Assembly: GCF_001507435.1 (NCBI RefSeq)
Contig: NZ_LMWH01000298.1
Span: forward strand, 1-20,560
Direction: 5' to 3'
DNA: 20,560 nucleotides
Source of the DNA: Streptomyces sp. NRRL F-5122
Lineage (GTDB): Bacteria; Actinomycetota; Actinomycetes; Streptomycetales; Streptomycetaceae
Position 1 is the first letter of the stretch; every line of letters starts with the position of its first letter. The position numbers and the translations under genes were made by a program. This document shows, piece by piece, positions 1 to 7,071 of the stretch. Below the pieces are notes generated by a model, which was not told the origin of the DNA, did not search any database, and worked only from the letters and a program-made list of their open reading frames with translations.

Positions 1-120
1 AAGACGGTGCCCGAGTCGAAGATCGTGGAGACCCTGATCGAGGAGGCCATGAAGCTCGCCGAGCAGATGGAGAAGGACGGCGTCGCATCCGGCGAGCCGT
101 CGGTCGCCGTGGCCGGCTGA
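1..120 (+). CDS. ispG: 4-hydroxy-3-methylbut-2-en-1-yl diphosphate synthase (IspG/GcpE), C-terminal end only
   Basis: Only the last 39 codons are present, open at the left edge and ending in TGA. The visible tail reads [20 protein letters not shown] and then an acidic, Ala/Val-rich end. This matches what I recall of the actinobacterial IspG C-terminus. IspG is a 4Fe-4S enzyme of the cytosolic MEP isoprenoid pathway that converts methylerythritol cyclodiphosphate to HMBPP. None of its cluster cysteines lie in this fragment, so the call rests on this tail and on the neighbouring GNAT-GNAT-proS order, which follows ispG in Streptomyces. A perfect hairpin begins 26 bases after the stop and probably ends its transcript. 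Confidence 0.72.
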   Translation, partial: KTVPESKIVETLIEEAMKLAEQMEKDGVASGEPSVAVAG

Positions 121-146
121 TCCCCTCCTGCTTCCACATCTCGTCC

Positions 147-178
147 ACGCCCCGTCGCAGAGGTCTGTGACGGGGCGT
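147..178 (+). terminator. Hairpin terminator after ispG
   Basis: A perfect 10-bp inverted repeat (ACGCCCCGTC at 147-156, GACGGGGCGT at 169-178) encloses a 12-base loop. It lies 26 bases after the ispG stop codon. There is no U-tract, as is usual for Streptomyces terminators. Confidence 0.7.
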
Positions 179-823
179 ACGTGTTCCCTTCGCGACCTTC
201 GTCGGTAAGGGGACCGGCGAGGGGGATCCCCACGGCACCGCCTTCAGGGTGCGAACCGATCCGCGGCGCCCGGACGCCCCTCCCCACGGGCACCGTCAGC
301 TCGAGTGAACACGTCCTCACGGACGGCGACTTCACCACCTGCAGCGACAACAAGGGTGTCCTGCCCACGTGTTGCGCCTCGACCTGGGTCGGGTGCCCGG
401 GCGTCCTTCCTCGGCGTCGGCCGGCGCGAGCGGTCACCCACGTACAACCGGGAGGCTTCGGGCGGAAGGAGGGCTCCGCGCGGATCAAGGGCCGCGCGGT
501 GACGACGTGGTCACTTGGCGTGAGATGAGGGCCGGTTGTGCCGGAAAGCGGCGGAGGGATTCGCTTCGTCGACCTCGGTGCCCGGCCGCGCCTCCGGTAC
601 CCGAGGCTCGAGGTGGCGACGACCCGGTCCGCGGCCTCGGTTCCTGCCTTCCACCAGCGGCTGGGAATCGAGGAGATCCAGGTCGGATGCGGCCACCCCC
701 GCGGGCCGCTGTCGTCCCGGTGGTCCCTGCGTGCCGCCCACGGGCCGGGACACCGGGCGGCGCGTGGTCAGCGCGCCAGGTACAGTGCGGAGATCAGCAG
801 ACCCCAGGGTGAGGCTCCCGCAC
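179..823. other. Long intergenic stretch between ispG and the first acetyltransferase gene, with no convincing gene
   Basis: About 640 bases hold no ORF I can assign. Two pieces look partly coding. In the frame opened by GTG at 181, codons from about 270 to 410 have strong G/C third-position bias and encode a cysteine-rich stretch (C at 340 and 394, CC at 370-375). The rest of that frame looks non-coding and it has no SD. A second frame opens with GTG at 538, 7 bases after a GAGG, has good third-position bias for about 60 codons, and then decays and overlaps the next gene to 864. Both could be remnants of decayed genes or small proteins. The 3' end carries the putative promoter of the downstream gene. 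Confidence 0.4.
781..786 (+). promoter_or_regulatory. Putative -10 element (TACAGT) for the first GNAT gene
   Basis: TACAGT fits the actinobacterial TANNNT -10 pattern and lies 38 bases before the GTG start at 824. No clear -35 box is visible 17-18 bases upstream, so this is a weak call. Confidence 0.35.
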
Positions 824-1672
824 GTGTTGACGCAGACCACCACCAGGGTGCTCGAACCGAGTGACCTGGACGCCGCGCTCGCCGTTCTCGACCGCGAGCC
901 GGTCACGAACGCCTTCGTGTCGTCCCGCGTCCAGGTCGCGGGCCTCGACCCCTGGCGCCTCGGCGGCGAGATGTGGGGCTGGTACGAGGACGGCATGCTG
1001 ACATCGCTGTGCTACGCGGGCGCCAACCTCGTACCGATCTGCGCCGGCCCCCGCGCAGTACGGGCCTTCGCCGACCGCGCCCGGCGCGCCGGCCGCCGCT
1101 GCTCGTCCATCGTCGGCCCCGTCGAACCCACCGCACAGTTGTGGCGGCTGCTCGAGCCGGGCTGGGGCCCGGCCCGCGAGATCCGCGCCCACCAACCCCT
1201 CATGGTCACCGACCGCATGCCCGCCGACATCGCTCCGGATCCCTACGTCCGCCGCATCCGCAAGGACGAGATGGAGACGATCATGCCGGCCTGTGTGGCG
1301 ATGTTCACCGAGGAGGTCGGCGTCTCACCGCTGGCCGGTGACGGCGGACTGCTCTACCAGGCCCGGGTCGCCGAACTCGTCGGATCGGGCCGCTCGTTCG
1401 CCCGACTCGACGACAGCGGCAACGTCGTCTTCAAGGCGGAGATCGGCGCGGCCACCCCCCAGGCCTGCCAGATCCAGGGCGTCTGGGTGGCGCCCGAGTA
1501 CCGCGGCCAGGGTCTCGCTGCCCCCGGCATGGCGGCGGTCCTGCGGTACGCGCTGGCGGATGTGGCGCCGATGGTGAGCCTGTACGTCAACGACTTCAAC
1601 ACCGCGGCGCGGCGGACCTATCTCAGGGTGGGCTTCCAGGAGGTCGGCGCGTTCATGAGCGTGCTGTTCTGA
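824..1672 (+). CDS. DUF4081-type GNAT family N-acetyltransferase
   Basis: This encodes a 282-residue cytosolic acetyltransferase of unknown substrate. The N-terminal half (about residues 1-130, starting VLTQTTTRVLEPSDL) matches the DUF4081 region found ahead of the GNAT fold in actinobacteria. The C-terminal half is a GNAT domain. Its acetyl-CoA pyrophosphate loop is RGQGLA at residues 227-232, after the strand QGVWVAPEY. The usual late motif YVNDFNTAARRTYLRVGF lies near 254-271. The frame is open upstream to 536, but GTG at 824 is preferred. It is preceded by GTGAGG at 9-base spacing, protein-like sequence begins there, and codons before it are not gene-like. A TTG at 827 is an alternative. 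The gene sits between ispG and a second, unrelated-looking GNAT gene. Family assignment is firm; the acetylated target is not known. Confidence 0.88.
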   Translation: MLTQTTTRVLEPSDLDAALAVLDREPVTNAFVSSRVQVAGLDPWRLGGEMWGWYEDGMLTSLCYAGANLVPICAGPRAVRAFADRARRAGRRCSSIVGPVEPTAQLWRLLEPGWGPAREIRAHQPLMVTDRMPADIAPDPYVRRIRKDEMETIMPACVAMFTEEVGVSPLAGDGGLLYQARVAELVGSGRSFARLDDSGNVVFKAEIGAATPQACQIQGVWVAPEYRGQGLAAPGMAAVLRYALADVAPMVSLYVNDFNTAARRTYLRVGFQEVGAFMSVLF

Positions 1673-1792
1673 GGGAGCGTGGCGCGGGCCCAGGGCAGCG
1701 GGGTGCCGCGGCCCGGTGGCACGGAAAACCACGGCCGGTCCCCGGGGCGACGGCGACCCTCGTCCCCGGCACCGCCCCGTGAAGCGCCCCGG

Positions 1793-1798
1793 TAGGCT
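1793..1798 (+). promoter_or_regulatory. Putative -10 element (TAGGCT) giving a leaderless transcript
   Basis: TAGGCT ends 7 bases before the ATG at 1806. This is the spacing expected if transcription starts at or next to the start codon. No SD-like sequence precedes that ATG, which agrees with leaderless translation, common in Streptomyces. No -35 match was seen. Confidence 0.5.
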
Positions 1799-1805
1799 CC
1801 CCGGC

Positions 1806-2378
1806 ATGCTGCGCTTTCCCGGTCGCGGTCACCGCGAGCCCGACGAGGTCGTGATCGGCCCCCTGGACCTGTCCGCCCGCGTCGACGAGGCGCTCGCCGT
1901 GCAGGCCCTCGCATTCGGGCTCGGGGCCGACGAGATCGCCGTACGCCGCCAGATCGTGCTGCGGCACATGGTCTATCCGGGGGCCCGTGCGTTCGGAGCC
2001 ACTCTCACCGACGGGCGCCTCGTCGGATTCGTCTACGGTATGCCCAACGACCGCACGCACTGGTGGTCCACGGTCGTCGAACCGTATCTGCGGGCCCAGG
2101 GCCACGACGCATGGCTCGACGACTCCTTCGTGATCACCGAACTGCACGTCCATCCGCGCTACCAGAACCGCGGCATCGGACGAGCCCTGATCACCACCAT
2201 CACCGCGGGCGCGACGCAGCCGCGCTCCATCCTCTCCGCGATCGACATCGACAGCCCGGCCCGCGGCCTGTACCGCTCCCTGGGCTACGAGGACCTCGCG
2301 CGGCGGGTGGCCTTCCCCAGCGCCCCCAAGCCGTACGCCGTGATGGGCGCACCGCTGCCGCTGCGCGCGCGCCGATGA
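1806..2378 (+). CDS. GNAT family N-acetyltransferase
   Basis: This is a 190-residue single-domain GNAT protein. The acetyl-CoA binding signature is ELHVHPRYQNRGIGRALI (about residues 112-129), with the Q-x-x-G-x-G core at 120-125. A later ARGLYRSLGYEDL segment is the usual beta6-alpha4 part of the fold. A central insert with adjacent tryptophans (THWWSTVVEPYL) may shape the substrate site. The frame is open upstream to 1716, but ATG 1806 is preferred because the upstream codons are Arg/Pro-rich and non-protein-like, and because a TAGGCT box 7 bases upstream predicts a leaderless mRNA starting there. Its stop lies 70 bases before proS, which has its own possible promoter. The substrate is unknown; a small-molecule or N-terminal acceptor cannot be distinguished from sequence. 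Confidence 0.87.
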   Translation: MLRFPGRGHREPDEVVIGPLDLSARVDEALAVQALAFGLGADEIAVRRQIVLRHMVYPGARAFGATLTDGRLVGFVYGMPNDRTHWWSTVVEPYLRAQGHDAWLDDSFVITELHVHPRYQNRGIGRALITTITAGATQPRSILSAIDIDSPARGLYRSLGYEDLARRVAFPSAPKPYAVMGAPLPLRARR

Positions 2379-2404
2379 ATTTCCGCCCGCACCGGCTGCC
2401 CGGC

Positions 2405-2410
2405 TAACCT
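2405..2410 (+). promoter_or_regulatory. Putative -10 element (TAACCT) for proS
   Basis: TAACCT lies in the 70-bp gap before proS. It predicts a start near 2417 and a leader of about 30 bases that includes the AGGAG SD at 2434-2438. A weak TTCCGC (2381-2386) sits 18 bases upstream. The leader is too short for a T-box. Confidence 0.45.
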
Positions 2411-2448
2411 CCTAGCCATCACCCTTACGCAGCAGGAGTCGAGAGATC

Positions 2449-4149
2449 ATGGCGAACGCACCGGTCCAGCGCATGTCCCAGTTGTTGGCGAAGACGCTGC
2501 GCGACGACCCGGCGGACGCCGAGGTCCTCAGCCACAAGCTGCTCGTCCGCGCGGGCTACGTCCGCCGTACCGCTGCCGGGATCTGGAGCTGGCTGCCGCT
2601 CGGCAAGAAGGTCCTCGCCAACGTGGAGCGGATCGTCCGCGAGGAGATGGACGCGATCGGCGCCCAGGAGGTGCTGCTCCCCGCCCTGCTGCCCCGGGAG
2701 CCCTACGACGCGACCGGCCGTTGGGACGAGTACGGCGCGGAGTTGTTCCGGCTCAATGACCGCAAGGGCGGTGACTACCTCCTCGGCCCGACCCACGAGG
2801 AGATCTTCACGCTGCTCGTGAAGGACCAGGCGTCCTCGTACAAGGACCTGCCGGTGATCCTCTACCAGATCCAGAGCAAGTTCCGGGACGAGGCCCGGCC
2901 CCGGGCGGGCATCCTGCGCGGCCGTGAGTTCCTGATGAAGGACTCCTACTCCTTCGACCTCGAGGACGAGGGCCTCGCCCAGTCGTACGCCCTGCACCGC
3001 CAGGCCTACCAGCGGATCTTCGAGCGGCTCGGTCTGGACTACCGGATCTGCGCCGCGACCGCGGGCGCGATGGGCGGTTCCAAGTCCGAGGAGTTCCTGG
3101 CCCCGGCCGAGGCGGGCGAGGACACCTTCGCCGACTGCCCCAACTGCGACTTCGCCGCGAACACCGAGGCGATCTCCTACCCGCTGACGCCGGAGGACCC
3201 CTCCGGGACGCCCGCGCTCGAGGAGATCCCCACCCCCGACACCCCGACCATCGAGACGCTCGCCGCCTCCCTCGGGGTCCCGGCCTCCGCCACCCTGAAG
3301 AACCTCCTCGTCAAGGTCGACGGCGAGATCGTCGCCGTCGGCGTCCCGGGCGACCGCGAGGTCGACATGGACAAGGTCGAGGCGCATTTCGCCCCGGCCG
3401 TGGTCGAGCTTGTCACCGCCGAGGACTTCGTGGGGCGTCCCGACCTGGTACGCGGTTATGTCGGCCCGCAGGGCCTGGAGAAGGTCACGTACATCGCCGA
3501 CCCGCGTGTGGCCCCCGGCACCTCCTGGATCACCGGTGCCAACAAGGACGGCATGCACGCGAAGAACGTGGTCGCAGGCCGCGACTTCGAGGTCGAGGCG
3601 TATGTCGACGTCGTGGTGGTGCAGGAGGGCGACCCCTGCCCTCGCTGCGGCACCGGCCTCAAGCTGGACCGCGCCATCGAGATCGGCCACATCTTCCAGC
3701 TGGGCCGCAAGTACGCCGACGCCCTCAAGCTCGACGTCCTCGGCCAGAACGGCAAGCCGGTCCGGGTGACCATGGGCTCCTACGGCGTCGGTGTCTCCCG
3801 CGCGGTGGCCGCGCTCGCCGAGCAGACCGCCGACGAGCAGGGCCTGTGCTGGCCCAGGGAGGTCGCCCCGGCCGATGTGCACGTGGTGGCGGCCGGCAAG
3901 GCCCTGCAGACCGAGCTGGCCCTCGACGTCTCCCAGCAGCTGGCCGCGGCCGGCGTGCGCGTGCTCGTCGACGACCGGGCCGGTGTCTCCCCGGGCGTGA
4001 AGTTCACCGACGCCGAGCTGATCGGAGTGCCGCAGATCCTGGTGGCGGGCCGCCGCTCCGCCGAGGGCGTCCTGGAGCTGAAGGACCGCAGGACGGGCGA
4101 GCGCGAGGAGCTGACGGTGGACGAGGCGATCGCCCGCCTCACGGCCTGA
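2449..4149 (+). CDS. proS: Prolyl-tRNA synthetase, bacterial type with editing domain
   Basis: This 566-residue class II aminoacyl-tRNA synthetase charges tRNA-Pro with proline in the cytosol. Motif 1 lies around residues 36-80 ([17 protein letters not shown] onward). LGPTHEE follows at 112-118. Motif 2 spans about 145-169 ([10 protein letters not shown] then [14 protein letters not shown]). Motif 3, [14 protein letters not shown], starts near 443. Between motifs 2 and 3 (about 225-400) is the YbaK-like insertion domain that clears mischarged Ala-tRNA-Pro, including the TLKNLLV and [12 protein letters not shown] segments. The last 90 residues form the anticodon-binding domain. Length and order are those of the prokaryote-type ProRS. 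ATG 2449 follows AGGAG at 10-base spacing. A 12-bp hairpin after the stop separates it from a convergent cluster. Confidence 0.98.
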   Translation: MANAPVQRMSQLLAKTLRDDPADAEVLSHKLLVRAGYVRRTAAGIWSWLPLGKKVLANVERIVREEMDAIGAQEVLLPALLPREPYDATGRWDEYGAELFRLNDRKGGDYLLGPTHEEIFTLLVKDQASSYKDLPVILYQIQSKFRDEARPRAGILRGREFLMKDSYSFDLEDEGLAQSYALHRQAYQRIFERLGLDYRICAATAGAMGGSKSEEFLAPAEAGEDTFADCPNCDFAANTEAISYPLTPEDPSGTPALEEIPTPDTPTIETLAASLGVPASATLKNLLVKVDGEIVAVGVPGDREVDMDKVEAHFAPAVVELVTAEDFVGRPDLVRGYVGPQGLEKVTYIADPRVAPGTSWITGANKDGMHAKNVVAGRDFEVEAYVDVVVVQEGDPCPRCGTGLKLDRAIEIGHIFQLGRKYADALKLDVLGQNGKPVRVTMGSYGVGVSRAVAALAEQTADEQGLCWPREVAPADVHVVAAGKALQTELALDVSQQLAAAGVRVLVDDRAGVSPGVKFTDAELIGVPQILVAGRRSAEGVLELKDRRTGEREELTVDEAIARLTA

Positions 4150-4165
4150 CCGGCCGAGGTCCGTC

Positions 4166-4193
4166 GACGGGCCGCCCCCGCGGGCGGCCCGTC
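4166..4193 (+). terminator. Hairpin terminator after proS
   Basis: A perfect 12-bp stem (GACGGGCCGCCC at 4166-4177 with its complement at 4182-4193) closes a 4-base loop, 16 bases after the proS stop. There is no T-run. Confidence 0.82.
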
Positions 4194-4238
4194 ACAGGTC
4201 GGGCCGTCCCGTCCGCGGGGCCGACGGCACATCGCGGT

Positions 4239-4269
4239 GGAGGCCGCCGGTCACCGACCGGCGGCCTCC
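4239..4269 (-). terminator. Hairpin terminator for the minus-strand cluster
   Basis: A perfect 14-bp inverted repeat (4239-4252 with 4256-4269) has a 3-base loop. It lies 26 bases beyond the stop of the minus-strand gene ending at 4296. With the proS hairpin it forms a two-hairpin barrier between convergent transcripts. Confidence 0.8.
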
Positions 4270-4295
4270 GGACGTCCGCCGGCCCGACGGGCCCG

Positions 4296-5198
4296 TCACA
4301 GCCAGCCCGCGAACTCCAGCAGCAGTTCCGCGTCCTGCGGCCGGCCGACCCGCTGGGCCCGCACCCCGGACTCGACCGCCCTGAACAGCGTCCAGCCGCG
4401 CAGCCGCTCCTGGTCGAGGTCGAGCGACTCCGCGAGCCGCTTCACCCGGCGCCGCGTGATCGACGCGCCGGAAGGTGAGGCGATGAGGTCCTCCACCCGG
4501 TCGCGCACCAGCCGCGCCAGATCGAAGGCGCACTCTCCGACCACCGGGTCCGGGCCCACGGCCAGCCATGGCATCCGCTCTCCGGCGAGCACCTTGCTCT
4601 GCCGGAAGGTGCCGTGCAGCAGCCGCTCCTCGGGCGGGTCGGCGAGCAGCTCCTCACGGGCCGCCAGCGCCGCGTCCACCAGGGGCGCCACGTCGGGGTC
4701 GGTCCCGGCGCCCGCCCGCATCGCCTCGGCCTGCCGTCCCGTCCGCCCGGCCACCGTCTCGAAGGAGTGACCGGGGGAGGGCTCCACCCACAGCCGCCGC
4801 AGCGTACCGGCGGCCTCCAGCAGGGCCTTCGCCTCGGGCAGTGAGCGCACGGACATCTCGGGGTGCAGCCGCTCCAGCAGCAGCACGCCGTGCTCGGGGT
4901 CGGCGTCCAGGAGCCGCACCGAGCCGAACCCGTCCCACCGGGCCAGCGCGGCGCACTCGCTCTCGGGACGTGCCCGCGGCGGCGCCAGCTTCAGCACCGC
5001 GGGTGTCCCGTCGGCCTGACGCACCAGTACGACCAGGCTGCTGCGGCCGCCCGGCGCCTGTACCCGCTCCACGGTCAACTCGCGTAGATCGACGGCCTGT
5101 CGGGCGAGCCCGGGAAGCTTGTCGAGCCACTCGGCGCCTCCGTCCCGCTGCGTCTCGCCGAGCGCCCGAAGAAGGCGCTGCGGCGGTTCGAAAGCCAT
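4296..5198 (-). CDS. Aminoglycoside phosphotransferase (APH(6)/streptomycin 6-kinase-like) family protein, probable pseudokinase
   Basis: The 300-residue product has the layout of the APH(6)/hydroxyurea-phosphotransferase kinase family: GTPAVLKLAPP with the putative ATP-site Lys at 70, acidic ESE at 79-81, and hinge VLLLERLHP near 105-113. The catalytic segment is HGTFRQSKVL (195-204) where active relatives have HGD-x-x-x-x-N. The metal segment is LAVGPDPVVGE where relatives have an I-D-P. Thus the catalytic Asp (Thr197), its Asn (Lys202) and the metal-binding Asp (Gly215) all appear lost. I infer a non-catalytic binding or regulatory protein, not a resistance enzyme. The start MAFEPPQ at 5198 follows a GGAAGGG at about 12 bases. 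A GTG at 5258, overlapping the upstream stop as GTGA, would add 20 residues and is a real alternative. It is the last gene of a three-gene minus-strand cluster. Confidence 0.82.
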   Translation of the reverse strand: MAFEPPQRLLRALGETQRDGGAEWLDKLPGLARQAVDLRELTVERVQAPGGRSSLVVLVRQADGTPAVLKLAPPRARPESECAALARWDGFGSVRLLDADPEHGVLLLERLHPEMSVRSLPEAKALLEAAGTLRRLWVEPSPGHSFETVAGRTGRQAEAMRAGAGTDPDVAPLVDAALAAREELLADPPEERLLHGTFRQSKVLAGERMPWLAVGPDPVVGECAFDLARLVRDRVEDLIASPSGASITRRRVKRLAESLDLDQERLRGWTLFRAVESGVRAQRVGRPQDAELLLEFAGWL

Positions 5199-5254
5199 GC
5201 GCGAGTTGTTCCCTTCCAGGTCGGCTTCGCACGCGTGCGGTGTGCGCGTACTCC

Positions 5255-5806
5255 TCACGTCCGCGGTGTCGTCGCCGACGCGGACGAAGTGGTCGCTGCC
5301 CGCTCGGCGAGACCAGGGAAGGCTACGCTCTCGCCGCTCCAGCGCACCGCACGCACCGCCGCCTCGCGCAGCGCTCCGGCGGCGGAGCCGCGCCTCGAGC
5401 CGGTCGCCGCCCGGACGAGGTCGGAGTACACCCCGGCCAGCCGCTCCTCCAGTTCGGCGGCGAGCCGCACGGCGGCGGCGGAGTCCGTGACCGGGAAGGG
5501 CAGCGCGTACCCGGCCGCGGCGGGGTCCGGTGTGCCGCCCAGGTCCCGCACGGCCCGGGCCAGTTCGTCGCGTCGGGCGCGATGGGCGTCGTAGGCCGCC
5601 CGCGCATCCTCGCGCCTGGCCTGCTCGATCCGCCCTCCGACGACGCCGTAGCCGTAGACCGCGGCGTGCTCGGCGCGCAGTGCGGCCTGCAACGCCGTGA
5701 GTTCGGCGGTCCCGGGGCCCTGGGTGCCGGTGCTCGCGGCCGGGGTGCCGGGGGCGGTGCCCGGGGTGTCCGTGGTCGCGGCCGGGGTGCCGGTGGTCGT
5801 GCTCAC
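5255..5806 (-). CDS. DUF4439 ferritin-like domain protein
   Basis: This is a 183-residue, Ala-rich helical protein. After a 30-residue Thr/Pro/Ala-rich disordered head comes a four-helix pattern typical of the DUF4439 ferritin-like family: ALQAALRAEHAAVYGYGVVG (about 39-58), AAYDAHRARRDELARAVRDLG (70-90), a loop with YALPFPVTD, then AAVRLAAELEERLAGVYSDL and AVRAVRWSGE. Glu46-His47 and His75 are candidate metal ligands. The function of the family is not established; iron or other metal binding is inference from the fold. There is no signal peptide, so the product is likely cytosolic. The GTG start overlaps the stop of the upstream lipoprotein gene as GTGA, which implies translational coupling. 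The stop likewise overlaps a possible GTG start of the downstream pseudokinase gene. Confidence 0.82.
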   Translation of the reverse strand: MSTTTGTPAATTDTPGTAPGTPAASTGTQGPGTAELTALQAALRAEHAAVYGYGVVGGRIEQARREDARAAYDAHRARRDELARAVRDLGGTPDPAAAGYALPFPVTDSAAAVRLAAELEERLAGVYSDLVRAATGSRRGSAAGALREAAVRAVRWSGESVAFPGLAERAATTSSASATTPRT

Positions 5807-6345
5807 TTCGCGCCTTCCGTCAGCAGGTACGCGTGCGCGGCGCCGGCCGCTGCCACCGAGGCCATCAGCCGTGCGAGCTCGCCGGGGACGTCCAGCAACG
5901 CCCTGGCCCGCCGGTCGGCCAGGGTGCGCTCGGCGGAGGCCAGCTCCTTGAGCGCCGACTTGGGGTCACCGGGCACGGGGGAGGCACTGGGGGCGGTGGG
6001 CGCCGAGGCCGATGAGGAGGCCGATGCCGAGGACGACACCGACGGGGACGCCGAGGCGGCGGCACCGTCGCGGAACGCCTGTGCGTGCCGGACGACCTCC
6101 GCCCGCAGCGGCCGCAGTCGCGCCGCCAGTGCCGGATGGGCCCCGATCACGGCCGCGTACCGGTCGGCCAGGACCTCACTGTCACCGGCGGCACGTGCGC
6201 GGGCCCGGTCGGCGGCCGAGAGGCTGCCGCCCGCGGTGGTGGAGTCGGGGGTGCCGGAACAGCCCGCGAGCAGCGCGGCGCCCGCTGCCGAGGCGAGCAG
6301 GCTCCGTCTGCGCAGGGCGGTGCGCGGGTGCGGGGGGAACGGCAC
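5803..6345 (-). CDS. Putative Tat-type lipoprotein with helical, possibly ferritin-like, body
   Basis: This 180-residue product starts with a signal peptide holding three arginines (RRRSLL at 12-17), a short Ala-rich hydrophobic stretch and the lipobox LAGC with Cys29. This suggests Tat export and lipid anchoring to the outer face of the membrane. The mature part has an Ala/Arg/Glu helical segment (about 45-95), a Ser/Ala/Pro-rich linker (about 96-125) and two further helices (about 128-178). Scattered Glu and His residues (RAEVVRHAQ, AGAAHAYLL) make a second ferritin-like bundle conceivable, but this is inference. The GTG start at 6345 follows GAGGAC (6360-6355) at about 9 bases. The stop overlaps the start of the DUF4439 gene. 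It is first in the minus-strand operon and divergent from rimP. Confidence 0.8.
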   Translation of the reverse strand: MPFPPHPRTALRRRSLLASAAGAALLAGCSGTPDSTTAGGSLSAADRARARAAGDSEVLADRYAAVIGAHPALAARLRPLRAEVVRHAQAFRDGAAASASPSVSSSASASSSASAPTAPSASPVPGDPKSALKELASAERTLADRRARALLDVPGELARLMASVAAAGAAHAYLLTEGAK

Positions 6346-6398
6346 GGCGGACGTCCTCGATGGCCGGAGACGAAGGGGTGGGCGACTCGCCCGTGATC

Positions 6399-6404
6399 AC
6401 CGTA
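6399..6404 (-). promoter_or_regulatory. Putative -10 element (TACGGT on the minus strand) for the lipoprotein operon
   Basis: Read on the minus strand, TACGGT lies about 54 bases upstream of the lipoprotein GTG, giving a leader of roughly 45 bases that contains the GAGGAC SD. No -35 match is clear. It shares a 214-bp divergent region with rimP. Confidence 0.35.
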
Positions 6405-6498
6405 CCGGTGCCCCGCCCCGGCACTCGCCACCGGCTCGGCCGATCGCGCCCGGGCCGGCGGTCGGCCCAGGTGGACGGCAACACGGTCCGGGACCGGA

Positions 6499-6504
6499 TA
6501 CCCT
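6499..6504 (+). promoter_or_regulatory. Putative -10 element (TACCCT) for rimP-nusA
   Basis: TACCCT overlaps a TTGACC (6505-6510) in the region before rimP. Using TACCCT as -10 gives a leader of about 50 bases. Using TTGACC as a -35 leaves only a poor -10 near 6528-6533. The choice cannot be settled by eye. Confidence 0.3.
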
Positions 6505-6559
6505 TTGACCTGACACGCGACCATCCCACAACAGCACACGCGGCCGAGGAGTCACCCGG

Positions 6560-7069
6560 ATGAGCACGACCCAGAGCGAGAGGCTGCGAGAACTGCTCGA
6601 ACCGCTCGTCAACTCCCAGGGGCTCGATCTCGAAGAGATCGCCGTGGACTCCGTCGGGCGAAAGCGTGTACTGCGTGTCGTCGTCGACTCCGACACCGGT
6701 GCCGATCTGGACCGGGTCGCCGATGTGAGCCGTGCGCTCTCGGCGAAGCTCGACGAGACGGACGCCATGGGCGAGGGCACCTACGACCTCGAGGTCGGAA
6801 CGCCGGGCGCGGAGCGCCTGCTGAAGGAACACCGGCACTACGTACGGGCCGTCGACCGGATGGTGAAGTTCCAGCTGGCCGAGGGCGGCGAGCTGATCGC
6901 CAGAATCCTGAAGGTCGACGACGAGGGCCTCGACCTCGAAGTGCCGGGTGTGAAGGGCCGCAAGGCCACGAGCCGCAGACTCGCGTTCCCGGAGATCACC
7001 AGGGCGCGCGTCCAGGTCGAGTTCGCCCGCAAGGACAAGAAGGACATGACGGAAGAGGAGGAGGCGTAG
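6560..7069 (+). CDS. rimP: Ribosome maturation factor RimP
   Basis: This 169-residue cytosolic factor is needed for 30S subunit maturation. The N-terminal domain (about 1-85) contains [20 protein letters not shown] and the hallmark [17 protein letters not shown]. The bridging motif [14 protein letters not shown] (about 75-88) is the RimP version of the conserved LEVSSPG-D-R-L region. The C-terminal SH3-like domain runs from about 95 to 160, followed by an acidic [10 protein letters not shown] tail. ATG 6560 follows GAGGAG (6546-6551) at 8 bases. Its stop is only 2 bases before nusA, and the nusA SD lies inside the rimP 3' end, so the two are probably translationally linked. Confidence 0.97.
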   Translation: MSTTQSERLRELLEPLVNSQGLDLEEIAVDSVGRKRVLRVVVDSDTGADLDRVADVSRALSAKLDETDAMGEGTYDLEVGTPGAERLLKEHRHYVRAVDRMVKFQLAEGGELIARILKVDDEGLDLEVPGVKGRKATSRRLAFPEITRARVQVEFARKDKKDMTEEEEA

Positions 7070-7071
7070 CC

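Noticed and set aside
270..410. A lanthipeptide precursor gene
   Set aside because: There is no suitable start with an SD, no leader-like sequence and no synthetase gene in the window. It is kept only as a low-interest observation.
2425..3882. A 485-codon minus-strand frame over proS
   Set aside because: It is antisense to a gene with all class II synthetase motifs, and the reverse frame has no motifs.
4296..5198. Annotation as an aminoglycoside resistance kinase
   Set aside because: The catalytic Asp, the Asn and the metal-binding Asp all appear replaced, so phosphotransfer is unlikely.
4568..6508. A 646-codon plus-strand frame across the lipoprotein/DUF4439/pseudokinase cluster
   Set aside because: It is Arg/Pro/Ala-rich nonsense antisense to three genes that have family motifs, SDs and coupled starts.
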